Below are positions 11,490 through 20,483 of a stretch of DNA of 64,000 bases, piece after piece (the stretch's first letter is position 1; each line of letters begins with the position of its first letter). This stretch comes from Saccharospirillum alexandrii. Its GTDB lineage: Bacteria; Pseudomonadota; Gammaproteobacteria; Pseudomonadales; Natronospirillaceae. Location: positions 248,283 to 312,282 of the forward strand of contig NZ_RCIP01000002.1 of assembly GCF_004000275.1 (NCBI RefSeq), in the 5' to 3' direction. The notes under the pieces were generated by a model. That model searched no databases. It had not been told where the DNA came from and saw nothing but the letters and a program-made list of their open reading frames with translations. A program made the position numbers and the translations under genes.

Positions 11490-12761
11490 ATGACCAGTAC
11501 TTCAAGTAGTTTCTCAAGTAAGACCGCCCTGCTCATTGCCAAAAACTGGCCAGAGCCCGCGTCAACCGCGGCCGGGCGCCGTACGCTGGACGTTCTGGAC
11601 TTGTGCCGGGAAGCCGGTTACCAGATACACATTGCCAGCCCGGCCGAGCCCTCCCCGTTTCAACAGAGCCTCTCGGAACTCGGGTACCAGGCACACCCTA
11701 TCGCCGTCAACGACAGCAATTTCGATACCTGGGTAGCCTCGCTAGACCCCCAACTGGTGATCTACGACCGTTTTGTGATGGAAGAACAGTTTGGCTGGCG
11801 AGTGCGGCAACACTGCCCCAACGCCGCCACGCTGCTCGATACCAGCGACTTTCACACCCTGCGCGAGGCCCGACAGCAGGCCATACACCAGCGCGTCCGT
11901 GAGAACACCCAGCCTCCCTACCCGCCACTCGACCTGTATACCGCCACAGCAGAGCGTGAACTGGCTGCCATGGCCCGCTGTGACCGGGTATTGATGATCT
12001 CTCAGGTTGAAATAGAGCTTCTGCAGTCGGTGTTTGCTCTTCCTGCAGAGCGCCTGTTGTACCTTCCCTTTCTGATTTCCGAGTTGCCTGACACAAGTGA
12101 ATGGCGCGGCTACGAGGACCGCCAACACTTGATGATGATCGGCGGATTCAAGCACGCCCCCAACAAAGACGCTGCACTCTGGTTTAAGCAGACCATCTGG
12201 CCGCTCGTCAGACGCCAGTTGCCCGAGGTTGAATGCCATGTCTATGGCGCCTACGCCGACCACACCGTTCAACAGTGGCATGCCCCCAAACAAGGGTTCG
12301 TCATCAAAGGCCGGTGTGACAACGCCTTGAAGACGCTATCGACCTATCGCCTGAACGTCGCCCCACTGCGCTTTGGCGCCGGCCAGAAAGGCAAAATTCT
12401 GGAAGGCTGGTTAACCGGCACCCCCACCGTCACCACACCCATTGGTGCTGAAGCGATGGCCACAGAGGATGCGTTCGGCTACCCGCTCAGCGATGACCCC
12501 GAACGCATCGCCGACACCCTGGTTCAGTTGTATCGCAATGCAGATAACTGGAAATCGGTACAAAGCTGTGGATTACAAGCGCTGGAAAACGGTGTTCTGA
12601 GAGACGACCACGCCCCAAAGTTTATCGAGGCATTAGACCACCTGCAAAACAACCTTACCGATATACGCCATCGCAACCTCTGGGGGCGCATACTCTGGCA
12701 ATCGCAACACCGGGCAACCGAGTATATGAGCCGCTGGATTGAGGCAAAAAATCGCATTTAA
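11490..12761 (+). CDS. Glycosyltransferase-like protein (GT4-type fold)
   Basis: 423 residues from the ATG at 11490; the frame continues upstream into the neighbouring minus-strand gene, so the longer start is rejected. The C-terminal half is GT-B like: DRQHLMMIGGFKHAPNKDAALWF, ECHVYGAY, GFVIKGRC, then LNVAPLRFGAGQKGKILEGWLTGTPTVTTPIGAEAM, which is the donor-sugar-nucleotide region of family 4. The N-terminal half holds LLIAKNWPEPASTAAGRR. Donor and acceptor are unknown. It is a single gene, not in a polysaccharide cluster. Confidence 0.8.
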   Translation: MTSTSSSFSSKTALLIAKNWPEPASTAAGRRTLDVLDLCREAGYQIHIASPAEPSPFQQSLSELGYQAHPIAVNDSNFDTWVASLDPQLVIYDRFVMEEQFGWRVRQHCPNAATLLDTSDFHTLREARQQAIHQRVRENTQPPYPPLDLYTATAERELAAMARCDRVLMISQVEIELLQSVFALPAERLLYLPFLISELPDTSEWRGYEDRQHLMMIGGFKHAPNKDAALWFKQTIWPLVRRQLPEVECHVYGAYADHTVQQWHAPKQGFVIKGRCDNALKTLSTYRLNVAPLRFGAGQKGKILEGWLTGTPTVTTPIGAEAMATEDAFGYPLSDDPERIADTLVQLYRNADNWKSVQSCGLQALENGVLRDDHAPKFIEALDHLQNNLTDIRHRNLWGRILWQSQHRATEYMSRWIEAKNRI

Positions 12762-12883
12762 GGCACGCAAAGGTCAGGGCACTGAGACCAAATAGCCAAA
12801 CTCAATCGCTCTGGCACTGGAAATCCCGCCCGACTGTGCCAAGGTTAGAGCCTGTTATTAATCCGTTTTACTCTGGAGGTGCC

Positions 12884-15619
12884 ATGACCGACTCATTTAA
12901 CGCCCGGGATACGCTCACTGTCGGCGATCAGCACTATCAGTTCTATAACCTCAATGCGCTGTCGAACGATTTTGACATCGCCCGCCTGCCCTTTTCACTG
13001 AAAATTCTGCTGGAAAACCTGTTGCGCAAGGAAGATGGCAAGAATGTTACGGCGGACGACATCAAAGCGCTGTGTCGGTGGGATGCCAAAGCGGAACCCA
13101 GCTACCAGGTAGGCTTCTCACCAGCGCGCGTCGTGCTGCAGGATTTTACCGGTGTACCGGCGGTGGTTGATTTGGCGGCCATGCGGGCAGCCATGCGCGA
13201 ACTGGGGGGAGACCCGGCGCTGATCAACCCGCGTAGCCAGGTCGACCTGGTCATCGACCACTCTGTTATGGTCGATTATTACGGCGAGGCCGATTCGCTG
13301 GCTAAAAATACCGAGCGCGAGTTCGAGCGCAATGGGGAACGCTATCAGTTCCTGCGCTGGGGTCAGCAGGCGTTCTCCAACTTCCGCGTCGTGCCCCCAG
13401 GCACTGGCATCGTGCACCAGGTGAACCTTGAATACCTGGCCGATGTGGTAATGACGGAAGAAAAAGACGGCGCGACCTGGGCTCTGCCCGATACCCTGGT
13501 CGGGACCGACTCACACACCACCATGATAAATGGTCTGGGTGTGCTGGGCTGGGGTGTGGGTGGCATTGAAGCCGAAGCCGCCATGCTCGGCCAGGCCATC
13601 ACCATGCTGATACCCGAAGTCATCGGCTTTAAGTTCACCGGCCAGATGCCGGAAGGCACCACCGCCACCGACCTGGTATTAACCGTAACCCAGATGCTGC
13701 GGCAAAAAGGCGTGGTGGGTAAGTTCGTTGAATTCTATGGCGATGGCCTCGACAACCTGCCACTGGCCGACCGGGCCACCATTGCCAACATGGCCCCCGA
13801 ATACGGCGCCACCTGCGGCATTTTCCCGATCGACCGGGAAACCGTTCGCTACCTGGAACTCTCCGGTCGCGACAAAGCCGTTCAAGACAGGGTGGAAGCC
13901 TACGCCAAAACACAGGGCCTGTGGCGTGAAACCGGTGCCGCCGAAGCGGACTACAGCGATACTCTTACACTCGACCTGGGCACCGTGGTGCCCAGCATTG
14001 CAGGCCCCAAACGCCCGCAGGACAAAATCGCCCTCAGCGATGCCAGTAAAGCCTTTGACCAGATACTCCAGGCAGAAGCCGACACCATCACTACCGACAA
14101 AGCACCGGAGCAGGGCCGCTTCGAAGGTGAAGGTGGCCAAACTGCCGTTGATAGTCTTAATTTGCACGACCGCGGCGCGGTGGAATATGAAGTGGACGGT
14201 GAAACTCATCTGCTTAAACATGGAGCGGTCGTCATCGCCGCTATCACCAGTTGCACCAACACCTCCAACCCGGCGGTGATGGTCGCCGCCGGGTTGGTCG
14301 CTAAAAAAGCACATGAACTGGGCTTGTCCGTTAAACCCTGGGTAAAAACATCACTCGCACCAGGGTCTCAGGTTGTGCCCGCCTATCTGGAAAAAGCCGG
14401 TGTGATGGAGCCATTGAATGCACTGGGTTTCAACATCGTCGGCTTTGGCTGTACAACCTGCATTGGTAACTCGGGGCCCCTGCACCCGGCCATTCAAAAC
14501 GCCATCAGAGCCGGTAGCCTTAAGGTCTCATCGGTACTGTCCGGCAACCGTAACTTCGAAGGACGCATCCATCAGGACGTACCCACCAACTACCTGGCAT
14601 CACCGCCTTTGGTCGTCGCCTACGCCCTGGCTGGTTCAATGACGGTAGACCTGACTCGCGAACCACTCGGCACCGGTAAAGATGGCCAGCCGGTCTATCT
14701 GAAAGATGTCTGGCCAAGCCAGCACGACATCGCAGAAACCGTGCAAGCTGCGCTCGGGTCGGGCCTGTACCAGGAAAAATACGAAGATGTCTTTGCCGGT
14801 ACCCAGGCCTGGCAGGATCTGCCGGTTCCACAGGATGAAATATACAGCTGGCCGGATTCCACCTACGTTAAACAACCGCCCTACTTCGATGGTATGTCGA
14901 AGACACCCAGCGCGCCCGGTGCCGTAACCCATGCACGGTGCCTGGTAAAAGTTGGCGACTCGATCACCACAGACCACATTTCGCCCGCCGGGGCCATCAA
15001 ACCCGACAGCCCAGCTGGGCGCTACCTGCAGGAGCAAGGTGTCAGCACGGAAGATTTCAACAGCTACGGCTCACGCCGCGGCAATCATGAAGTGATGCTG
15101 CGGGGCACCTTTGCCAACGTTCGGCTGCGAAATCAAATGGCTCCAGGTACCGAAGGCAGTTGGACCAAACACTTGCCCAGCGGTGAGACCGTTAGCATCT
15201 ACGACGCGGCGGTGCGTTACCAGCAGGAAAACACACCCCTGGTAGTCTTGGCCGGCAAGGAATATGGCACCGGGTCCTCCCGCGATTGGGCGGCAAAAGG
15301 CACCAACCTGCTGGGTGTTAAAATCGTTATCGCGCAAAGCTACGAGCGCATTCACCGCTCCAACCTGGTTGGCTTTGGGGTGCTGCCCTTGCAGTTCATG
15401 GAGGGTGAGTCTGTTGAAAGCCTGAACTTAACCGGTGAGGAACACTTTTCTGTTGAGGCACTGCAAGGGGAGCCAGAACAAGTAACTGTTCAGGTGACCG
15501 ACGCTCAAGGCAAGCAACGTAGCTTCAAAGCCAGAGTGCGGATCGACACAGCCGTCGAATGGGACTACTACCGCCATGGCGGCATTCTGCACTTCGTGCT
15601 GCGTGACCTGGCCAATTAA
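12884..15619 (+). CDS. acnA: Aconitate hydratase A
   Basis: A 911-residue aconitase of the AcnA/IRP1 type, converting citrate and isocitrate in the TCA cycle. The start at 12884 has GGAGG just upstream and the family N-terminus. The 4Fe-4S ligands are in AAITSCTNTSNP and GFGCTTCIGNSGPL. Substrate segments GTDSHTTMINGLGVLGWGVGG and the swivel-domain GKEYGTGSSRDWAAKG are present. It is monocistronic. Confidence 0.97.
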   Translation: MTDSFNARDTLTVGDQHYQFYNLNALSNDFDIARLPFSLKILLENLLRKEDGKNVTADDIKALCRWDAKAEPSYQVGFSPARVVLQDFTGVPAVVDLAAMRAAMRELGGDPALINPRSQVDLVIDHSVMVDYYGEADSLAKNTEREFERNGERYQFLRWGQQAFSNFRVVPPGTGIVHQVNLEYLADVVMTEEKDGATWALPDTLVGTDSHTTMINGLGVLGWGVGGIEAEAAMLGQAITMLIPEVIGFKFTGQMPEGTTATDLVLTVTQMLRQKGVVGKFVEFYGDGLDNLPLADRATIANMAPEYGATCGIFPIDRETVRYLELSGRDKAVQDRVEAYAKTQGLWRETGAAEADYSDTLTLDLGTVVPSIAGPKRPQDKIALSDASKAFDQILQAEADTITTDKAPEQGRFEGEGGQTAVDSLNLHDRGAVEYEVDGETHLLKHGAVVIAAITSCTNTSNPAVMVAAGLVAKKAHELGLSVKPWVKTSLAPGSQVVPAYLEKAGVMEPLNALGFNIVGFGCTTCIGNSGPLHPAIQNAIRAGSLKVSSVLSGNRNFEGRIHQDVPTNYLASPPLVVAYALAGSMTVDLTREPLGTGKDGQPVYLKDVWPSQHDIAETVQAALGSGLYQEKYEDVFAGTQAWQDLPVPQDEIYSWPDSTYVKQPPYFDGMSKTPSAPGAVTHARCLVKVGDSITTDHISPAGAIKPDSPAGRYLQEQGVSTEDFNSYGSRRGNHEVMLRGTFANVRLRNQMAPGTEGSWTKHLPSGETVSIYDAAVRYQQENTPLVVLAGKEYGTGSSRDWAAKGTNLLGVKIVIAQSYERIHRSNLVGFGVLPLQFMEGESVESLNLTGEEHFSVEALQGEPEQVTVQVTDAQGKQRSFKARVRIDTAVEWDYYRHGGILHFVLRDLAN

Positions 15620-15896
15620 CGACCAGCCTAGGCTGATTTTTGGATGGACCAGGCTGGACCGCTCAGCCCTGGCCATCCATTCATTCATGCAACATTTCCG
15701 ACACTGACCTGAGACTGAAATTTGACGGTTTCCCGGATTTATTTGAAAGGCACTGCCATCAGGTCATATTTTTGACGAAATTAAACTGTTTTTAGAGCCA
15801 TATCACACTTCTACCCTCGACTGCATCACAGAGTTAGGCATCCAGCGTCATCCATAATACCCTGCTTTTTACGATTACGGTGTCGACAGAACCTTC

Positions 15897-16160
15897 ATGT
15901 TTATAGACGGACTCACAGAGCAGGAAAAACACCAACTCGCCGTGCACCTGCGCGAGCGTGATCACACGCCATTTATGGTGATCAAGCACGCCTACGCGGC
16001 CGCCCAGTGCCAGAGCCGGGGAGTCGATATTCACCCGATAGACCTTAAATACCTGATCCTGCTCGATGACGCCATTGCCGAACTTCACGGCAAACACCGC
16101 ATCGGCAGTGCCCTCATTTACGACGAACCCCGCACGCAGGCTGGCCAGGACCGGGCCTGA
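15897..16160 (+). CDS. Small hypothetical protein
   Basis: An 87-residue protein (MFIDGLTEQEKHQLAVHLRE...) with third-position G/C bias like its neighbours, which argues for coding. It is predicted mostly helical and soluble, with RDHTPFMVIKHAYAAAQ and DLKYLILLDDAIAELHGKHRIG. There is no good Shine-Dalgarno before the ATG. An opposite-strand frame over the same bases looks like a shadow. Function unknown; the flanking gaps (15620-15896 and 16161-16337) show no other gene. Confidence 0.5.
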   Translation: MFIDGLTEQEKHQLAVHLRERDHTPFMVIKHAYAAAQCQSRGVDIHPIDLKYLILLDDAIAELHGKHRIGSALIYDEPRTQAGQDRA

Positions 16161-16337
16161 TTTATCGACAAACCACCCTCACCTGAGCCTCACACCCTAC
16201 ACACCCTATAGCTCCAAGTAATCAAATCAGCCCTATTGATATTATTAAACTATTAAAGGGTTTAACTCCTTTCATTCGCCCTCACTTCTGTTGTGTAAGA
16301 CACTTGTCCTGAACATTCTTAACAGAAGGAGGTGCCC

Positions 16338-16811
16338 ATGAGTACCAACGCAATTGGATTGAACACGGCCAGTGCAGAAAAATTGGCCTCAGGTTTAAAC
16401 GAATTACTGGCGAACTACCAGGTGTTCTACATGAACGCCCGAGGCTTTCACTGGAACATCAAAGGCGAAAACTTCTTTGAGTTGCACGTCAAGTTCGAAG
16501 AGCTATACACCAACCTTCTGACCAAGATCGATGAAGTGGCAGAGCGCATCCAGACACTGGGGCATGAGCCCATACACAGTTACAGCAAGTACCTGGAAAG
16601 TGCGACGATTAAGGAACAAACGCGGGTACGCGATGGTCGTGCCGCTGTCGGTCACATTCTGGAGTCTTACCAGGCCATGATCGGCAAACAGCGAGCCCTG
16701 CTTTCTCTGGCGCAGGAAGCCAACGATGAAGGCACCGCCGCACTGATGGGCGACTACATCCGCGAGCAGGAAAAGGATGTTTGGATGTACCGGTCCTACC
16801 TGGGTGAGTAA
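16338..16811 (+). CDS. dps: Dps-family ferritin-like DNA-protection protein
   Basis: 157 residues from the ATG at 16338, behind a textbook AAGGAGG; a GTG 6 bp upstream lies in that site. The intersubunit ferroxidase ligands are His38 (in GFHWNIKG), His50, Asp65 and Glu69, the same spacing as E. coli Dps (12, 15 and 4). Dps forms a dodecamer that oxidises iron with peroxide and can coat DNA. The N-terminus lacks the Lys-rich tail of E. coli Dps, so DNA binding may be weaker. The upstream 130 bp are A+T-rich, as expected for a stress promoter. Confidence 0.92.
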   Translation: MSTNAIGLNTASAEKLASGLNELLANYQVFYMNARGFHWNIKGENFFELHVKFEELYTNLLTKIDEVAERIQTLGHEPIHSYSKYLESATIKEQTRVRDGRAAVGHILESYQAMIGKQRALLSLAQEANDEGTAALMGDYIREQEKDVWMYRSYLGE

Positions 16812-16851
16812 CACCATGCCCTACGCCCCTGATTCTCGGGAGCATTGAACC

Positions 16852-16885
16852 AAAAACCCGGGCAGCACTGTCCGGGTTTTCTATT
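16852..16885 (+). terminator. Intrinsic terminator after dps
   Basis: AACCCGG-N-CCGGGTT hairpin followed by TTCTATTTTT. It stands 40 bp after the dps stop. Confidence 0.85.
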
Positions 16886-17084
16886 TTTACCTTGATCAGG
16901 CTCTAACAAGCTGATATTTATACACGCTGGAAGCCAAGGAGCTGGCTCAGAGTTGATGCCTCACTAAACCCCTTCTGCTTATGATCTGAAGCTGCCTGTT
17001 CCAACCTGTTATTACCGTACAAGGCCCCTTCTTGAAGGTGTCTTGCTTTGTAGTTTGGATCGTTGTGTTCAAAGGAGTGAGCTC

Positions 17085-18218
17085 ATGCAATACCCGTCTC
17101 TGGAATCTTTACGCGGCCTGGCTGCACTCATGGTTGCGTTGATCCACTCAAGCTTCGTGGTTGCGGTTTATCCACCCCTGGTTGAGCAGGCTTCCATCTT
17201 TGTCGATTTTTTCTTTATCTTATCCGGCTTTGTAATGGCCCTGGCCTATGCGGAAAAGATCGATCAGGGCTTGAGTTTCAGAACCTTCACTCTGTTGCGT
17301 TTTGGCCGGCTGTACCCGTTACATCTGTTTATGCTCCTGATGTGGCTGCCCTACATTCTGCTTAAAGGGTATGCCCATTTTGAAATGGGCCTTGGTGGCG
17401 ACCCTTTTGATAAAAACAGCCTGTCCAACTTTTTCGCCAATCTTTTTTTGATCAACGGCATGGGCGCTACCCAAACGCTCAGTTGGAACTACCCTGCCTG
17501 GAGCATCAGTGTGGAGTTTTTCACTTACCTGGTATTCTTCGCGTTTATCGGTATCACACCCAAGGATCGTAAACCGCTACTGTACCTGCTGGTCAGCCTG
17601 TTCTCATATGGTTTGCTCTACGTGCAAACCGGAACCTCGCTGCTCAGCGCAGATCAGTTTGGTTTCCCCCGTTGCGTGGGAGGGTTTTTTCTGGGAGCTT
17701 TCGTTTTTACTCAAACACAGGGGCAGCGGCTAACGCTCAAACCTATAGCCAGCCATTCACTGGAGAGCCTGGTGGTGCTGGTCACCCTGGTTCTGGTGTG
17801 GCAGTCTCATGACGCCAAAGTTATTCAACTCGCAACCTTCGCCAGCTTTGCCCTGATGATTTATGTCTTCACTGTTCAGGCTGATGGCCTGTTCAGTGCC
17901 TTGCTGACTACTGCGCCTCTACTGTTTATAGGCACTCTGTCGTATTCAATCTACATGACCCATGCATTGGTCTTTATCGTGATCGACAATCTCGCGGAGT
18001 ATGTGCTGCGCATGCCTACCAGTGAGATTTACCGGGCTGGCATGGGTTGGTTGCAGGTATTTAAGACACCCTATGCCAGCTTGATTAACCTGGTTGCACT
18101 GGCGGTAGTGATCGGCCTTTCCTATGGCACTTACACTTTCATTGAAAAGCCCTGGCGAACCCGGTTTCGGCATTGGGCTCAAGCCCGAGAACCGTCATCG
18201 AATCTGGGCCAGAGTTAA
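17085..18218 (+). CDS. Membrane acyltransferase (acyltransferase 3 family)
   Basis: 377 residues from the ATG at 17085 (AAAGGAG upstream). The N-terminus LESLRGLAALMVALIHS carries the family R-G-x-A-A...H signature, in which the His is the proposed catalytic residue. About ten transmembrane segments follow, including FVDFFFILSGFVMALAY and the WNYPAWSISVEFFTYL segment. Such enzymes O-acetylate or acylate surface polysaccharides or exported molecules. No polysaccharide genes adjoin, so the substrate is unknown. Confidence 0.9.
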   Translation: MQYPSLESLRGLAALMVALIHSSFVVAVYPPLVEQASIFVDFFFILSGFVMALAYAEKIDQGLSFRTFTLLRFGRLYPLHLFMLLMWLPYILLKGYAHFEMGLGGDPFDKNSLSNFFANLFLINGMGATQTLSWNYPAWSISVEFFTYLVFFAFIGITPKDRKPLLYLLVSLFSYGLLYVQTGTSLLSADQFGFPRCVGGFFLGAFVFTQTQGQRLTLKPIASHSLESLVVLVTLVLVWQSHDAKVIQLATFASFALMIYVFTVQADGLFSALLTTAPLLFIGTLSYSIYMTHALVFIVIDNLAEYVLRMPTSEIYRAGMGWLQVFKTPYASLINLVALAVVIGLSYGTYTFIEKPWRTRFRHWAQAREPSSNLGQS

Positions 18219-18332
18219 GCCTTCACAACCAAGCCTAAAGCATCGCCATTGATCACACAGGGTCGGCGCCATCAGTTGGGTCGGTGCGGCTTGCCTGCTC
18301 ATAGAAAGCCCTCTATGATGCCGCCACCAAAC

Positions 18333-18500
18333 AGACAGTTATTGGTGTACGGGAAATCAGTGAAAATCTGATGCTGCCCCCGCAACGGTAACAGGATGGA
18401 CAAGGCACTCAGCCACTGCGCAAGCGGGAAGGCGCCACGTCTTAGAGGTTCAGTTGAACCCTCTAGCATCCTTAAGCCCGGAGACCGGCCTTTGACTGAA
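18333..18500 (+). ncRNA. Cobalamin riboswitch
   Basis: The conserved core is plain: GCTGCCCCCGCAACGGTAA, AGCCACTG, GCGGGAAGGCG and the B12 box AAGCCCGGAGACCGGCC near 18475-18490. A hairpin TTGTTGC-GGAGG-GCAACAA at 18508-18526 follows and may be the loop that contacts the core in the B12-bound state (inference). btuB begins 117 bp after that hairpin. High cobalamin would therefore shut off uptake genes. The flanks of the 18219-18642 gap hold nothing else recognised. Confidence 0.95.
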
Positions 18501-18642
18501 TACCCTGTTGTTGCGGAGGGCAACAAAGTGGATTTCTGTCATCCGGTCAGACCATAGAGTCAATTGTGCGTGTTTCCGTTTGTCAGCCGCTAGACTTGTC
18601 CCTTCGTTTATTCATCCAATATGAATGACGAAAGGAACCTCA

Positions 18643-20466
18643 ATGAATCGTTTTATGTTTACCGCCTCTGTCTTGCTACTGCCAACCATGGCCGTCGCTG
18701 AAGACGTCGTGATCACCGCCAACCGATACGCTGTGCCAATTACCCAGACGCAGTCTGCCGTAACGGTACTGACCGAAGAAGACCTGAAACAGTACCAAGA
18801 CAGTGACCTCGGGACCCTGCTCAACCGCTTGTCCGGCGTCAGCCTGGTCAGCACTGGCAGTCTTGGTTCTACCAGCAATGTATTGCTCAGAGGAACGACC
18901 AGCAGCCAGGTTGTGGTACTCATCGACGGTGTCCCTCAGGTCAGTGCCAGCACCGGACAAACCTCTTTTGCCGGCATTTCACTGTCAAATATCGAACGCA
19001 TTGAAGTAGTCCGGGGCCCCGTTTCCAGCCTTTACGGAGCAAATGGTATTGGCGGGGTGATACAGGTCTTTACCAAGTCGCCGGACGCCTCACAGGACGA
19101 CATTTATATATCTGGTAGCTATGGTAGCCATAATTACCACAAACTCGGTGCTGGCTTTGATTTCTCGACTGAAAAGACACGCGCTGCAGCCGATATTTTC
19201 TACACTGGCACCGACGGATTCGACAGCACCACTCTGGTTTCTGATTCGAATAAAGATAAAGATGGATTCAACCAGTTTTCAGGTAATCTCTCTGTAGATA
19301 CCCAAATAAGCGATGACTTGCTGCTGGGAATCAATCATGTTCAGTCGAGCAGCACTGCAGACTATGACTCTGCTTGTTACGCCGGGTTCACACCGACCCC
19401 ATGCAGCAATGATATTGACTGGCAGACGCAGACCGATCTCTCCAATTCCTCCCTGTTACTTGATTACGACGTTTCGTCCAACACCCACCTGAGCACACGC
19501 TTGGGCCGGTATGTAGACGACAGCGTCAATAGTGACGGAGATGATTCTGCCAATGACACCCAGTTTAAAACAACAGGCTATACCGCCACAGCACTGGCTG
19601 AACGTACCATTGGTGATGTATCGGCCGCTGTCGGTATTGATGTTGATACGGTTGAATTGGAGTCGACCACCGACTACGACGAAACCGAACGCACTAACAC
19701 CGGCGTCTTCGCAAGCCTGTCAACTTACGCAGGCGACTTCGGCCTGCAGGGCAGCCTGCGATTCGACAACAACAGTGCCTACGACACCTATACGACAGGA
19801 ACACTGGGTACCTCCTACCTGATTACCGATTCACTGGAGATCGTAGGTACCGCTGGCACAGCCTTCAGGGCGCCAAGCTTCAATGAGTTGTACTTTCCGA
19901 ACTATGGCGATGACAACGTGGAGCCCGAGGAATCGCGGAGTTTTGAACTGGCTCTTCGGCAGTTTGCCCAGGGTGGCGAATGGCGCCTCAGTGGCTACCG
20001 TATCGATACCACCAATCTGATAGGCTCTGACCCGAACACCTTTACGGCCGCCAACATCGATGAAGCCCGGATTCTTGGTCTTGAATTGGACATTGCCCAG
20101 CAAATAGGAGCCTTCGAACTCAGGTTTAACACGACCCTGACCGATGCACGCGATGGCGAAGACGAGCGGTTAAACAACCGACCTGAATGGACTGCCTTTG
20201 CAGCCCTTGCATACCAATACGGGCCGTGGCTATTTAACACCGACCTGCAATCTGAAACGGGTCGCATAAATGGGGATGTTGCACTGGGCGATTATGCGAT
20301 TCTGGGGTTGGGTGCACGTTACCAATGGAGCGAAGGCAGTACCTTGAGCGCCCGAGTTGATAATGCACTGGATGAAGACTACGTCACTAACTATGACAGC
20401 TTTACGGATTCCTACTACAACACCGCTGGCCGTACCTTCAAGGTATCGGCTGAGTACCATTTCTAG
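18643..20466 (+). CDS. btuB: TonB-dependent vitamin B12 receptor
   Basis: 607 residues from the ATG at 18643 (AAAGGA upstream), close to E. coli BtuB at 614. Signal peptide MNRFMFTASVLLLPTMAVA, then the TonB box region EDVVITANR, the plug domain (VVVLIDGVPQVSAS, IERIEVVRGPVSSLYGANGIGGVIQVF) and a 22-strand barrel ending in Phe (SAEYHF). Asp/Asn-rich extracellular loops such as DSDGDDSAND-like stretches suggest calcium-dependent B12 binding as in BtuB. The riboswitch upstream and the TonB gene 17 bp downstream support the role. Confidence 0.95.
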   Translation: MNRFMFTASVLLLPTMAVAEDVVITANRYAVPITQTQSAVTVLTEEDLKQYQDSDLGTLLNRLSGVSLVSTGSLGSTSNVLLRGTTSSQVVVLIDGVPQVSASTGQTSFAGISLSNIERIEVVRGPVSSLYGANGIGGVIQVFTKSPDASQDDIYISGSYGSHNYHKLGAGFDFSTEKTRAAADIFYTGTDGFDSTTLVSDSNKDKDGFNQFSGNLSVDTQISDDLLLGINHVQSSSTADYDSACYAGFTPTPCSNDIDWQTQTDLSNSSLLLDYDVSSNTHLSTRLGRYVDDSVNSDGDDSANDTQFKTTGYTATALAERTIGDVSAAVGIDVDTVELESTTDYDETERTNTGVFASLSTYAGDFGLQGSLRFDNNSAYDTYTTGTLGTSYLITDSLEIVGTAGTAFRAPSFNELYFPNYGDDNVEPEESRSFELALRQFAQGGEWRLSGYRIDTTNLIGSDPNTFTAANIDEARILGLELDIAQQIGAFELRFNTTLTDARDGEDERLNNRPEWTAFAALAYQYGPWLFNTDLQSETGRINGDVALGDYAILGLGARYQWSEGSTLSARVDNALDEDYVTNYDSFTDSYYNTAGRTFKVSAEYHF

Positions 20467-20483
20467 GTGGGCGTGAGGTTCTC